The notes beneath the pieces are model-generated. The model was not told the origin of the DNA and searched no databases. It saw only the letters and a program-made list of their open reading frames with translations. Source: UBA7662 sp943369355 (GTDB taxonomy: Bacteria; Bacteroidota; Bacteroidia; UBA7662). From it: 64,000 nucleotides of DNA. Position 1 is the first letter of the stretch, and the number at the start of each line of letters is the position of its first letter. Made by a program: the position numbers and the translations under genes. The DNA is taken from positions 372,001 to 436,000 of the forward strand of contig CALRMX020000002.1 of the NCBI GenBank assembly GCA_943369355.1. The letters are read 5' to 3'. Below are positions 1 to 8,755 of this stretch, piece by piece.

Positions 1-10
1 CGCCGAAAAG

Positions 11-91
11 TATGAAAAATGAAAACGTATTTTCAAAATTCCTATGAAAAATGAAAATGCATTATCAAAATTCCTATGAAAAATGAAAATG
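11..91. repeat. 32-bp tandem repeat upstream of the DUF4143 ATPase
   Basis: A 32-bp unit beginning tATGAAAAATGAAAA occurs at 11-42 and 43-74, with a partial third copy from 75 to about 91. Each full unit encodes an 11-codon mini-ORF (MKNEN..SKFL) whose TGA overlaps the ATG of the next unit as ATGA, at 44-47 and 76-79. The third ATG (76) opens a 33-codon frame ending at 177 that overlaps the ATPase start in another frame. The array may begin left of the window. There are no spacers, so this is not a CRISPR. Confidence 0.85.
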
Positions 92-118
92 AAGGACTAT
101 CTTCACTGAAAAAGCGAA

Positions 119-1279
119 GTGACAGCGGTAAATCGACAACTAGAAAAGCAGCTCCATCGTTGGTTAAAACGGAATAAGGTACTGCTCGTTTTTGGCACAC
201 GCCGGGTCGGAAAAACAGTTCTTATTCGACAAATAGCAGCCGAATACCACAACGAGGCACTACTCTTGAACGGCGAGGATATGGATGTGCAGGAACTCCT
301 TGCGCGCCGCTCAGAAGCCAATTATCGTCAGCTCATCGGAGACAACAAGCTATTGGTCATCGACGAAGCACAGTCGGTACCGGAGATTGGCCGCATCTTA
401 AAGCTGATGGTAGATACGTTCCCTTCGCTAACCATCCTCGCTTCGGGATCGTCGGCCTTCGATTTAAGCAACCAAACGGGTGAACCCCTCACGGGTCGAA
501 GTCTGAGATTTCAGCTTCATCCGTTTTTGAGTGCTGAACTGCAGGCACATTATGGTTATTTGACGGAATATAGCGCACTGCGCGATAGGATGCTGTACGG
601 TTGCTATCCCGAAGTAGTAACCGCGACAGACTATTCCGAGAAGGAAACGTATCTCAAAAACTTAGTTCAAGATTACCTACTCAAAGACATACTCGCCTAC
701 GAAGGGATCAAAAATGCCAATAAACTCTTGGGATTGTTGCGGCTCATTGCCTTTCAGGTAGGCTCGGAAGTGTCGTATCAAGAACTTGGAACACAACTGG
801 GTCTGTCGCGCATCACGGTTGAAAACTACTTGGATTTGCTCAGTAAGGTGTTCATCGTCTTCAAACTTCCTGCATTTAGCACCAATCCGCGTAAAGAAAT
901 ATCGAAAGGTGCTAAGTGGTATTTCTACGATACAGGAATTAGAAATGCACTCATCGGCGATTTCCGACAACCTGCATTACGCCATGACCTAGGTGCGTTG
1001 TGGGAGAACTTTGTGGTGAGCGAATTCAAAAAACGACAAGAAACGTCGGGCGACTCTGAGACCGCTTTTTATTTCTGGCGAACCTATAATCAACAAGAAG
1101 TTGACCTCATTCAGCACGCTCCTTCGGGTGCGATCACGGCCTATGAGATGAAATGGAAAACCGACAAAAAAATGCGGTTTCCGGCGGCATTTCGGTCGGC
1201 CTACCCGCAAGCAGATGTACACATCGTCGATAGCGCCAATTTCTTTGAGCACTTTTCGATTAACCCCGACCAAGGCTGA
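119..1279 (+). CDS. ATP-binding protein, AAA/DUF4143 family
   Basis: This 386-residue protein has a P-loop ATPase domain in the N-terminal half and a DUF4143-type domain after about residue 180. Walker A is GTRRVGKT (26-33), Walker B is LLVIDEAQ (78-85), and a sensor-like LASGSSAF follows near 107. Family members are widespread in Bacteroidota and their role is poorly known; several are thought to be defence- or toxin-related, but that is not shown here. The start used is GTG at 119. An in-frame ATG at 89 is cut off by TGA at 107, so the GTG is the earliest usable start unless there is a sequence error. A 32-bp tandem array ends just upstream. A distant paralogue with the same architecture lies at 50170-51438. 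Confidence 0.85.
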   Translation: MTAVNRQLEKQLHRWLKRNKVLLVFGTRRVGKTVLIRQIAAEYHNEALLLNGEDMDVQELLARRSEANYRQLIGDNKLLVIDEAQSVPEIGRILKLMVDTFPSLTILASGSSAFDLSNQTGEPLTGRSLRFQLHPFLSAELQAHYGYLTEYSALRDRMLYGCYPEVVTATDYSEKETYLKNLVQDYLLKDILAYEGIKNANKLLGLLRLIAFQVGSEVSYQELGTQLGLSRITVENYLDLLSKVFIVFKLPAFSTNPRKEISKGAKWYFYDTGIRNALIGDFRQPALRHDLGALWENFVVSEFKKRQETSGDSETAFYFWRTYNQQEVDLIQHAPSGAITAYEMKWKTDKKMRFPAAFRSAYPQADVHIVDSANFFEHFSINPDQG

Positions 1280-1319
1280 GGTGTAACAAAAATGAACGCC
1301 AACGGTTATTTTAGCAGCA

Positions 1320-3341
1320 ATGCGCAAGGCCTTTGTCATTTTTTTGTTGCTGTGCTCTTGGCACGCCGGTGCACAAATGCAACCCTCGCTGGTGGGCAAC
1401 GCACCCGTATTGCCCGTTTGTAAGGCTCCCGAGCAGCTGGCGCTTCAGCTCGGAAGGCAGCAACAACCTGCTGTAAACAGCCTCCAAGGCCGAATCCTCA
1501 GCCAGGCGATACACATCCGCCTCGATCCAAGGGTACGCGCCGTTTCGGGCTATGTCGACTACCGCATCTTAATTTCACGTCAGCAAAACGAGCTGTTTAT
1601 CGATCTTCACGAAGCCTTGTGGTCGTCGGCCGACAGCATGGTGTTCGACCTGCGCATGGGGCAGTACCTTCCCCTGAGTTTGCCAACCCAAGGCGGCGGC
1701 AATGCCTTGGGGTTCAACATCCCTGTATCGGCCTATGTGGCTGGCGATACCGTACAGCTACGCATACGTTATGGCGGTGAGCCGCCACAAAACGCCAACA
1801 GCTTTGGCAGTTTTCGTACTGCAACCCACGGTCCGAGCAATAGTCCCGTTTTATGGACACTCTCTCAACCGTATGGTGCCCGCGATTGGTGGCCCAACTT
1901 CCAACCGCTGGGCTACAAAGCCGACACCACCGAGCTGCATGTGACAACACCGGCAGGATTTTACGCTGGCGGACCGGGTTTGCTGCAAATCGATACCGTG
2001 AACGGCGAATGGGTTCACCGCTGGCGGCATCACTATCCTTGTCCGCCCTACCTCGTGGGCACTGCAGTGAGCGATTACGCCATTTACCCGCAAAAAGTTG
2101 CGCTCGCAGGCACCACCGACTCGCTCCTGGTGCTCAATTATTTATATGCCGAAGACACGGCGGTATGGCGGCAGCGACTCAACGATTGGTTGCCACCCAT
2201 GGTGAATCTGTTCCGCGATTTGTTTGGTGAATACCCGTTCAAAAGCGAAAAGTATGGCCACATGCAAATCAGCAACGGCAATGGCGGCATGGAACACAAT
2301 ACCATGAGCTCGATGGGCGATTATGGCTACGAGCTGATGGCACATGAGCTGGCGCATATGTGGTTTGGCAACAAAGTAACCTGTGCCAACTGGCAAGACA
2401 TCTGGGTGAACGAAGGTTTTGCCACTTGGATGACCGGTTTGTGCCTCGAACGTTTGCTCGACAACGGCTTTTGGTGGGAGCCCTGGAAACGACTCACCCG
2501 CATTAGCGCCTTGTCGTCGCCCGATTTGGTGGTGTACAAGGTAGATACCACTGTAGTGGCCAAACTGTTCAAAAGCCGATCTACCTACCACAAGGCTAGT
2601 TTCGTGCTGCATCAGTTGCGCTACCAGCTCGGCGATTCGGTGGTATTTGCGGCCTTTCGCGACCTCATGACCGACCCTTCCCTGGCCTATGGTTTTATGA
2701 GCAGCAGTACGGTGAAAACGAAACTCGAAAACGCCTGCCGCTGCTCGCTCGACCGCTATTTCGACGAGTGGATTTACAACGGTGGACACCCCGAATACGA
2801 GTTTCGTTACCGCCCTACTGGATTCGGTGTGGAGCTTTTTGTACAAGACCGCTCGTGGAGCGCTCCCGCCGGTGGCTACAACCTCAAACTCCCCTTCCGA
2901 GCTTATGCCGCCAATGGCGATAGTGTTGACTTTGAAGTGGAATCGGCTGGTCGGGCCTTTTATACCAATAAGGTGCTTCCTTTTGCCCCCGTAGCACTTC
3001 GTTTCGATCCTGAAATTCACATTTTGGCCGAATATACCGAGCCTCGCCTCGAAACGGTTGCCGATCGGTTGGTGCTGCTGTATCCTCCCGGCGAAGGGTA
3101 TGTGCGTGTGATGCTTCCAGCCGATTGGCGAGGGCAGTTGCATTCGATTTTGTTGTGGGATTATGTAGGGCGCGAACATTGGCGGTATGTACCTGCCGTG
3201 CCCACCTTGGGCTTCAGTGGTGAGCATTTGAGTGTGGATGTACCGCTCGACCAGCTGCGATTGAGCACAGGAGTAATCCGCGCCCGCCACCCCGACGGAC
3301 GGGTGGTAACCGCCCGATTGCACGATATCGGATTGCGTTGA
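1320..3341 (+). CDS. Secreted M1-family zinc aminopeptidase
   Basis: This is a 673-residue gluzincin peptidase of the M1 family, which removes N-terminal residues from peptides. The zinc site is complete: HELAH at 342-346 and the third ligand E365 in NEGFAT, with the canonical 18-residue spacing. The substrate-binding motif reads GGMEH near 322, where the usual form is GxMEN. Residues 1-19 form a signal peptide ending AGAQ, so it acts in the periplasm or outside the cell. The protein is shorter than four-domain M1 enzymes, and about 190 residues of beta-rich sequence follow the catalytic domain. No type IX sorting domain is recognisable at the C-terminus. Confidence 0.92.
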   Translation: MRKAFVIFLLLCSWHAGAQMQPSLVGNAPVLPVCKAPEQLALQLGRQQQPAVNSLQGRILSQAIHIRLDPRVRAVSGYVDYRILISRQQNELFIDLHEALWSSADSMVFDLRMGQYLPLSLPTQGGGNALGFNIPVSAYVAGDTVQLRIRYGGEPPQNANSFGSFRTATHGPSNSPVLWTLSQPYGARDWWPNFQPLGYKADTTELHVTTPAGFYAGGPGLLQIDTVNGEWVHRWRHHYPCPPYLVGTAVSDYAIYPQKVALAGTTDSLLVLNYLYAEDTAVWRQRLNDWLPPMVNLFRDLFGEYPFKSEKYGHMQISNGNGGMEHNTMSSMGDYGYELMAHELAHMWFGNKVTCANWQDIWVNEGFATWMTGLCLERLLDNGFWWEPWKRLTRISALSSPDLVVYKVDTTVVAKLFKSRSTYHKASFVLHQLRYQLGDSVVFAAFRDLMTDPSLAYGFMSSSTVKTKLENACRCSLDRYFDEWIYNGGHPEYEFRYRPTGFGVELFVQDRSWSAPAGGYNLKLPFRAYAANGDSVDFEVESAGRAFYTNKVLPFAPVALRFDPEIHILAEYTEPRLETVADRLVLLYPPGEGYVRVMLPADWRGQLHSILLWDYVGREHWRYVPAVPTLGFSGEHLSVDVPLDQLRLSTGVIRARHPDGRVVTARLHDIGLR

Positions 3342-3363
3342 ACCTATTCGGGTTGGATTTGTT

Positions 3364-3371
3364 TAATTTTG
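3364..3371 (+). promoter_or_regulatory. Candidate -7 box for the bacilliredoxin gene
   Basis: TAATTTTG fits the Bacteroidota -7 consensus TAnnTTTG and lies 29 bp before the ATG at 3401. A TTG at 3338-3340 could serve as the -33 element, but the 23-bp gap is a little long. Confidence 0.4.
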
Positions 3372-3400
3372 CAGTTCATAACGATATAAATACCTAAACA

Positions 3401-3817
3401 ATGGCATATCCCGAATTTATGGTGTCGCCCATGCGGAAAGACCTTACCGAAGTTGGCTTCACCGAGTTAAAATCGCCTGAAGAAGTAGATGCGCTTATGG
3501 CGCAGCAGTCGGGCACCGCCTTGGTGGTGGTGAATTCGGTTTGTGGCTGTGCTGCAGCCAATGCCCGCCCTGCTGTGAAGAAGGCCATCCAAAACGCGAA
3601 AAAGCCCGGAACGCTGGCAACGGTGTTTGCAGGCATGGAAGTAGAAGCCGTGGCCAAAGCCCGCGCCTACATGCTGCCCTATCCGCCGTCGAGCCCAAGC
3701 ATTGCCTTATTTAAAGACGGGCAGTTGGTGCACATGCTCGAGCGCCACCACATCGAGGGTCGCTCGGCCGACATGATCGCCGCCAACCTCGTCGACGCCT
3801 TCGATCAATACTGTTGA
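3401..3817 (+). CDS. BrxA/BrxB-family bacilliredoxin
   Basis: This 138-residue protein has the whole fold of the YphP/YqiW (DUF1094) family. The hallmark CGC motif lies at C48-G49-C50 in NSVCGCAA, and the N-terminus has the family pattern SPMRKDLTEVGF. Bacilliredoxins reduce mixed disulphides between proteins and bacillithiol in the cytoplasm. Its presence suggests this organism makes bacillithiol or a related thiol, although no biosynthesis gene is in the window. The gene stands alone between its own candidate promoter and the terminator at 3843. Confidence 0.93.
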   Translation: MAYPEFMVSPMRKDLTEVGFTELKSPEEVDALMAQQSGTALVVVNSVCGCAAANARPAVKKAIQNAKKPGTLATVFAGMEVEAVAKARAYMLPYPPSSPSIALFKDGQLVHMLERHHIEGRSADMIAANLVDAFDQYC

Positions 3818-3842
3818 GGCACCGTTTCTAAGAATTCACTAA

Positions 3843-3866
3843 CCCCGGCATCGTCGGGGTTTTTTT
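3843..3866 (+). terminator. Rho-independent terminator after the bacilliredoxin gene
   Basis: CCCCG and CGGGG arms around a 7-nt loop are followed directly by seven T residues. It separates the bacilliredoxin gene from the RHS fragment, which starts within a few bases of the T run. Confidence 0.8.
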
Positions 3867-3871
3867 GTGGG

Positions 3872-5107
3872 GTGAAGTGCCGCTACCGCAACCCCAACAA
3901 CTGGGCGTACGACGGTAATTTTGGTACCCGCCCCGATTGGTTGATACGCGGTTACACCGGGCATGAACATTTACGTGCCTTTGCGCTTATACACATGAAC
4001 GCCCGCCTGTACGACCCCATTACCAGCCGTACCCTTAGCCCCGACAACTACGTGGCCGATGCCGATGCCACACAGGCGTATAACCGGTACAGTTACTGCC
4101 ACAACAACCCAATGAAGTATACCGATCCAACAGGCAATTTCGTGTTTTCGGCACTATTGCCTGGCGTTGGAGTGTTTCTTGATGCAATGTGTTGGGGCGC
4201 AATTTTAGGTGGAGCAGGATATACTGCAAGTGTAGGTTTTAGTGAAGGAGGATTTAATAACTGGAATTGGGGGCAGTTTGGAAAGTCTGTTGGGATAGGA
4301 GCTGTTTCTGGATTAGTTACAGCTGGGATTGGTTCTGCATTTGGAGCTGTTGGAAGTAATGGTATAATGGGCGAGGTTGCAAGAGCATATACGCATGGAT
4401 TTGCAAATGGTATGATATCTGAATTTACCGGCGGAGATTTTATGACAGGTTTTGCTGCTGGTGGATTAGGTTCTTTAGGAGGGTCTGCATTTTCAGCTTT
4501 TGGAGGAAATTTTGCACAATCTGCATTAGGTCAAGTAAGTTTTTCAGCTTTAGCAGGTGGTGTTGGAGCTGAGTTAACCGGAGGTGATTTTTGGAGAGGA
4601 GCGGCGACAGGGGCAACAGTTGGGCTATTGAATCATGCGCGCCACATTCAACAAAGTAATCAGCAAACAAGACTTCAGGTTAAAGCAGCCAGGGCATTCT
4701 TACAAGATTTGGGGTATTCAGCAAATCAGGTCTCACAAGATGTAGTTATGCAAAGAGATAATTTCTTTAGTAAGTACTATGCAAGGTTGAATAACTTTTC
4801 TAGTTATGAAAGTTCTTTTACTGGAGGTCAGTATGACTCCTATTCTGGAACTAATGATTCATATTTATCGGTTGCAAGAGAAGTTACAATTGTAAAATTT
4901 TTAGGCATCTCACTCACTGAAAGTTATGCAGTCAAGTATTATCCATCAAGAGCTCATAGCATTGGTTTAGTGAGAACTGGAGCAGATCATTACATTGAAG
5001 CAGGCTTAGAATATATGGATGGAAAAGTAAGAACATGGACAGGTCGGGACAATGTGGTTTATGATATGCACAGAACGAATGCACTTAGATATTTAAAATA
5101 CAGATAA
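3872..5107 (+). CDS. Orphan RHS core tip with variable C-terminal domain
   Basis: The 411-residue frame begins inside an RHS protein. Residues 1-89 are the end of the RHS-associated core, with RGYTGHEHL, MNARLYDP, LSPDNYV and the core-ending DPTGN. Residues 90-255 are a glycine-rich region common in Bacteroidota RHS proteins. Residues from about 256 to 411 are a variable domain I do not recognise, probably a toxin. No upstream RHS repeats, signal peptide or convincing start exist: the nominal GTG lies 6 nt past a terminator T run. GC content drops sharply after the core ends near 4140, which suggests transfer. The stop overlaps the next ATG by one base. I infer a displaced RHS toxin tip rather than an expressed full protein. 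Confidence 0.75.
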   Translation: MKCRYRNPNNWAYDGNFGTRPDWLIRGYTGHEHLRAFALIHMNARLYDPITSRTLSPDNYVADADATQAYNRYSYCHNNPMKYTDPTGNFVFSALLPGVGVFLDAMCWGAILGGAGYTASVGFSEGGFNNWNWGQFGKSVGIGAVSGLVTAGIGSAFGAVGSNGIMGEVARAYTHGFANGMISEFTGGDFMTGFAAGGLGSLGGSAFSAFGGNFAQSALGQVSFSALAGGVGAELTGGDFWRGAATGATVGLLNHARHIQQSNQQTRLQVKAARAFLQDLGYSANQVSQDVVMQRDNFFSKYYARLNNFSSYESSFTGGQYDSYSGTNDSYLSVAREVTIVKFLGISLTESYAVKYYPSRAHSIGLVRTGADHYIEAGLEYMDGKVRTWTGRDNVVYDMHRTNALRYLKYR

Positions 5108-5568
5108 TGAAAAATATAATATTTATTTTATTGTATTCAATAATTATAGTTGGATGTATGGCTTCTTCTGAAAATAAACAAGCAGCACTAAAATGTACGC
5201 TTAGTATTGACACATTGAGTACTGAAATACGTAACTTATTTAATGCTGACTCGGTAACCATTTATTATATGAAAATAAAAGAAGAAGTTTATTTTAATGA
5301 AATAAATGGCCCGGTTATTTTGATTTATAACGCAACTACTAATGCTCTAAATTTTAAGATGTTACCTACTTCTCATTATCAACGATTTGAAAATTTTGAA
5401 CAGATTGAGAATGATTTAAAAAATGAAGGAATTATGGTAGCTCAAAGCATTATTGATAAGTGTAAGACGACTGAGTTTAATGACTTGATCATAGAATTTA
5501 TAAAATTGGATGATAATGGAAAACCAACATATCGTTTTATCTGTCATTATAAAGAACTTTTGAAATAA
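5107..5568 (+). CDS. Putative lipoprotein, candidate immunity protein of the RHS tip
   Basis: This 153-residue protein starts with a lipoprotein signal (hydrophobic run, then IIIVGC with the cysteine at about 17), so it is probably membrane-anchored. No family is recognised. It overlaps the end of the RHS tip by one base (TAATG) and shares its AT-rich composition. In RHS loci the gene straight after a toxin tip normally encodes its immunity protein, and lipoprotein immunity proteins are known for toxins acting in the envelope. The immunity role is an inference from position. Confidence 0.6.
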   Translation: MKNIIFILLYSIIIVGCMASSENKQAALKCTLSIDTLSTEIRNLFNADSVTIYYMKIKEEVYFNEINGPVILIYNATTNALNFKMLPTSHYQRFENFEQIENDLKNEGIMVAQSIIDKCKTTEFNDLIIEFIKLDDNGKPTYRFICHYKELLK

Positions 5569-5575
5569 TCATTAC

Positions 5576-5598
5576 AGCCCGGCAAGTCCGGGCTTTTT
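5576..5598 (+). terminator. Terminator after the RHS/immunity cassette
   Basis: A perfect 7-bp stem (AGCCCGG / CCGGGCT) with a 5-nt loop runs into TTTTT. It closes the AT-rich cassette. Confidence 0.85.
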
Positions 5599-5781
5599 AT
5601 TTGTATAGTGCAGCAATATTTTTGAGCTTCACTTTAACGTCCGGCAGGTCTTTCCTTCTTTTTTTGGCGAGTAGGGAATTGATGCTTATTAATAGGGTGT
5701 TTTTTCGTCCTCTTGAAGCCTTCCCATTTACCGTGAAAATAGCTATATTTATGGTATATTTCACGATAAGTTAGAGGGAGT

Positions 5782-6672
5782 ATGGTTAACCAAACCACCA
5801 AAAACAAGCTAGCCGCACTACAAAAGCGATACACTTTGTTGGCCCAAGGCAACGCAGCTGTGCTAAATGAAATTGCCTTAGCCGAAATCCCCGAGATGGT
5901 CTATAATTCTAATGCCATCGAAAATTCGACCTTGAGTTTAGACGATACCGAAAGGATTTTGGTCGGCGATAGCTTGATACGGAGGGTGAGTGTTCGAGAA
6001 ATTTATGAAGCCAAAAACCTGGCGAACATCACCGAGCAGCTGTTAGTAAAGAGTAAAACACGCCTGAGCATCTCCTTTATTTTAAGTCTGCACAAGGGCT
6101 TGCTTACAAATATCGACGATAGCATTGCAGGAAGGTTTCGCAACAAGAAGGAATGGGTACGTGTGGGGAATCATTTAGGCGCCAATCCTCAATTTGTACC
6201 CAGCTTGATGCAAGAGCTGGTAGATGGCTATAATGAACAGAAAATCGACTATTTTTTGGATGCCATTGCACATTTTCATGCCGAGTTTGAGACCATTCAC
6301 CCTTTTGTTGATGGCAATGGCCGCTTGGGTAGGTTGCTTATCAATCGGCAGTTGATTCATGCCGGTTGGCCTCCCATCATCATTCAAAACAAAGACAAAC
6401 GCACAGCCTATTATCCGCTTTTTGGCCAATACCAATTGTCGTTTAAATTTGGTGGATTCACCCAATTGTTTGCCTTGCTTTTACAAGAAGCCCTGCACAA
6501 GCGCATCAGCTTATTGTCGGCTAAAAGGATTATACCGCTTTCAATTTGGGCAAGTAATCACAACATAAAGGGCAATGTAGCCGCCAACAAAGCTAAACGG
6601 CAAACCATTCCTGCCTTCCGCCTACGAGAAAAATGGATGATTGCTGCTGATTTTATTCCCGAAACTAGCTGA
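5782..6672 (+). CDS. Fic-family protein with C-terminal HTH-like domain
   Basis: Fic enzymes transfer AMP or similar groups to target proteins. The 296-residue protein has the full active-site motif HPFVDGNGRLGR (173-184). The N-terminal segment SNAIEN (43-48) matches the (S/T)xxxE(G/N) inhibitory helix, making this a self-inhibited class II Fic. The last 50 residues (about 248-290, IPLSIWASNHNIKG ... RQTIPAFRL) resemble a small helix-turn-helix that ends many stand-alone Fic proteins. The protein therefore looks intact. It is a single gene beside the RHS cassette, but its composition is like the rest of the chromosome. Confidence 0.9.
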   Translation: MVNQTTKNKLAALQKRYTLLAQGNAAVLNEIALAEIPEMVYNSNAIENSTLSLDDTERILVGDSLIRRVSVREIYEAKNLANITEQLLVKSKTRLSISFILSLHKGLLTNIDDSIAGRFRNKKEWVRVGNHLGANPQFVPSLMQELVDGYNEQKIDYFLDAIAHFHAEFETIHPFVDGNGRLGRLLINRQLIHAGWPPIIIQNKDKRTAYYPLFGQYQLSFKFGGFTQLFALLLQEALHKRISLLSAKRIIPLSIWASNHNIKGNVAANKAKRQTIPAFRLREKWMIAADFIPETS

Positions 6673-6791
6673 AGTACTGCCATCTGGTATAGGAATGGCC
6701 TGCTTTATCGCGCCTTTCCTTAGCCCAAATGAGCATTGGCAACACATGCTTAGTTACACTTTGCCAATTCAAGCAGCTGGCTGGGATTTAC

Positions 6792-7031
6792 CTAGCCAAT
6801 GCTGTCGCGTACCCGCTGGGCAAAGGCGCGAAAGGCGTCTTTGAAATCAATCCCAGCAGCCATCTGCTCGCGTATCCAAATGGCGCCAAGCAGGTGGGTA
6901 AGCTGCTCTCCTTCGTCGTCGCCGCCCACATGAATCTCGGGGGTTTGTTCTTCGAGCAAGGCATTTTCGGCGGCATGCAGTTGGTCGAGGCTATGCTGCT
7001 CGGCCAAAGTGCGGATGATGGGTAGTTTCAT
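6792..7031 (-). CDS. DUF6952 family protein
   Basis: This 79-residue acidic protein begins MKLPIIRTL and carries the conserved stretch EEQTPEI..GGDDEGEQLTH. I recognise it as the DUF6952 family of Bacteroidota, whose function is unknown. Its ATG overlaps the stop of the thioredoxin gene by 4 nt, so the two are translationally coupled. That linkage suggests a redox-related role. A peroxiredoxin often completes this cluster in relatives, and none is present here. Confidence 0.85.
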   Translation of the reverse strand: MKLPIIRTLAEQHSLDQLHAAENALLEEQTPEIHVGGDDEGEQLTHLLGAIWIREQMAAGIDFKDAFRAFAQRVRDSIG

Positions 7032-7351
7032 GCGGGCAACTTTTGGTTCACCAGCTGCTGTACAAACTCAATTTTGCTGGCAGCACTTCCGGCTACCAAT
7101 TGACCCTTGTGAAACAACGCGAAATAAGGCAGGTTGTCGACTCCTGCCAATTTGCGGATGTTGGGGTTTTCTTCGGCGTTGATGTCGAGTATGGTCAGGT
7201 GACTATAGGCCGGATCTTCCGACATGCGCCTGATTTTGGGTGCAATAAGTTTGCAGTTGCCGCACCAGTCGGCATAAAACTTAATGAGCACCTGGTCGTG
7301 CGTTTCGAGGAGCGCTTGGAAATTTTGATCGTTGGCAGCAATTAAAGCCAT
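7028..7351 (-). CDS. Thioredoxin family protein
   Basis: A 107-residue single-domain thioredoxin with active site WCGNC (C30, C33) and a cis-proline region at DNLPYF. There is no signal peptide, so it is cytoplasmic. The CGNC active site differs from the classical CGPC and is usual for this Bacteroidota subgroup, which serves peroxide detoxification. It overlaps the DUF6952 gene by 4 nt and is the first gene of the pair. Confidence 0.93.
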   Translation of the reverse strand: MALIAANDQNFQALLETHDQVLIKFYADWCGNCKLIAPKIRRMSEDPAYSHLTILDINAEENPNIRKLAGVDNLPYFALFHKGQLVAGSAASKIEFVQQLVNQKLPA

Positions 7352-7406
7352 GGGAAATAAAAAATTGGAACGTGGTTACAACCCACTAGCCATGGTAAAA
7401 GTTCGC

Positions 7407-8702
7407 TTAAGGTTTCTCGGCTTGGTATTTTTCCGTAAAGCGGCGGTACAGCTGCTTCTGGCTATTGTCGAGATCGAGCATGCGGCCATCGATAAAGGCA
7501 TGGGTTAGCACGCAGCCACGCATGTCGAGGGCATCGCCTTCGCTGATGAACAGGGTGGCGCTTTTGCCTTCTTCGAGGCTACCGTAGCGTTTGTCGATGC
7601 CTAGTATGGCTGCTGCGTTTAGGGTAATACTTTGCAAGGCCTGCTCGGGGGTGAGCCCATAACCTGCTAGCATACCCGCCTGGAAGGGCAGGTTGCGCAC
7701 TTGCCAAAAGCCGTCGACATGCAAACTAAACCGTATTCCCGCCTTTTGTAAGGTGGCAGGCAGGGTATAGGGTGCATCTACAGCGTCGCCGATGCGTGTG
7801 GGCAGCCGATGTGTTTGGTCGAGCACCACGGCGATGTCTTCACTTTTGAGGAAGTCTGTGATGAGGGCGGCTTCGTCGGCACCCACAAGCACAGGCTTCA
7901 GCTGGTATTTTTTGAGGAACTGCACGGCGGCAATCATGCCTTTGGCTTCGCCAGTGCGGACAAATACCTTGGTTTTTCCAGTTAAAACCGGGCGCATGGC
8001 CTCGAGCTTTAAGTTGAGTTTTTCGGTGGGTTGCTCCAGGTAGGCTTTGGCTTCGGCAAAGAAACTTTCGATGGCCAGCAGCTGTTCGGCGGTACGTTTC
8101 TCCTGCTCTTCGGCAGAGGGTGCCCACCAGGCGTCGTAGATGCGCAGCGACGGCCAGTTGAGGTAAAGTGCATCGTCGGCGAGTACCGCGGCATCTTCCC
8201 AGTTCCACGCATCGAGCTGTACTACGCTCGAGCGGCCACTGATCACACCGCCTTGCGGCGCCACCTGGTTGAGCAGCACGCCATTGTTGCGCACAGTAGG
8301 AATCACCTTCGAGTCGGTATTGTAGGCGATGAGTGAGCGCACATGGGCGTTCATCTCACCAGTTTCGCGAAAGTCGTTGGTGGCACGAACGGCCTCTACC
8401 TCGCTTAGGCCCAACACATTGTTGATGCCGATAAAGCCGGGATATACGTGTTTGCCCGATGCGTTGATTACGGTGCTGTTGTTGCCATCAATCCGTATTT
8501 CGGCACCACTGCCTACATATACGATCTTGCCTTCGGCAAAGCCGATTACTCCGGGGCTCAGCACCTGGCCGTTGCCGAGGTGTAGGGTGGCTCCCATGAT
8601 CCAAACGGGTTTGTCTTGTTTTTTGCCCGGTACGGGTTGGGCCGTGGCCCACAAAAACGGAAACAGCAGCAAAACGCTGAGCGGACGAAGGCGGTACATC
8701 AT
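7407..8702 (-). CDS. Secreted amidohydrolase-like protein lacking metal ligands
   Basis: The sequence follows the imidazolonepropionase-like amidohydrolase family, with an N-terminal beta-sandwich, HVYPGFI, RNLPF.AG, GLTPEQAL and NAAAILGI. The motif that should read GFID.HxH reads GFIGINNVLG (8409-8438), so the HxH metal pair is gone, and no replacement HxH is visible. It is probably not a normal hydrolase. The start chosen is ATG at 8702, giving MMYRLRPL followed by a hydrophobic signal ending ATAQ. Earlier starts at 8720 and 8768 put extra charged residues before the signal, and the latter overlaps the upstream gene. Full-length degenerate members are known in Bacteroidota, often near an active paralogue, but none is adjacent here. 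Confidence 0.8.
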   Translation of the reverse strand: MMYRLRPLSVLLLFPFLWATAQPVPGKKQDKPVWIMGATLHLGNGQVLSPGVIGFAEGKIVYVGSGAEIRIDGNNSTVINASGKHVYPGFIGINNVLGLSEVEAVRATNDFRETGEMNAHVRSLIAYNTDSKVIPTVRNNGVLLNQVAPQGGVISGRSSVVQLDAWNWEDAAVLADDALYLNWPSLRIYDAWWAPSAEEQEKRTAEQLLAIESFFAEAKAYLEQPTEKLNLKLEAMRPVLTGKTKVFVRTGEAKGMIAAVQFLKKYQLKPVLVGADEAALITDFLKSEDIAVVLDQTHRLPTRIGDAVDAPYTLPATLQKAGIRFSLHVDGFWQVRNLPFQAGMLAGYGLTPEQALQSITLNAAAILGIDKRYGSLEEGKSATLFISEGDALDMRGCVLTHAFIDGRMLDLDNSQKQLYRRFTEKYQAEKP

Positions 8703-8755
8703 ACGTTCAAAACTAAACATTTTCGGCACTTCCGCGGCCACTCGTTGCCACAGCC

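Noticed and set aside
11..91. CRISPR array or ribosomal leader gene
   Set aside because: The units are tandem without spacers. The mini-ORFs are 11 codons each, with no known leader-peptide pattern such as runs of one amino acid.
2142..3323. 393-codon ORF antisense to the M1 peptidase
   Set aside because: It lies wholly opposite a gene with complete catalytic motifs and its translation shows no family features; it is a codon-bias shadow.
6641..7025. Plus-strand ORFs after the Fic gene, considered as a frameshifted Fic C-terminus
   Set aside because: The Fic protein already ends with a normal HTH-like tail, and the region after 6792 is the DUF6952 gene on the other strand.
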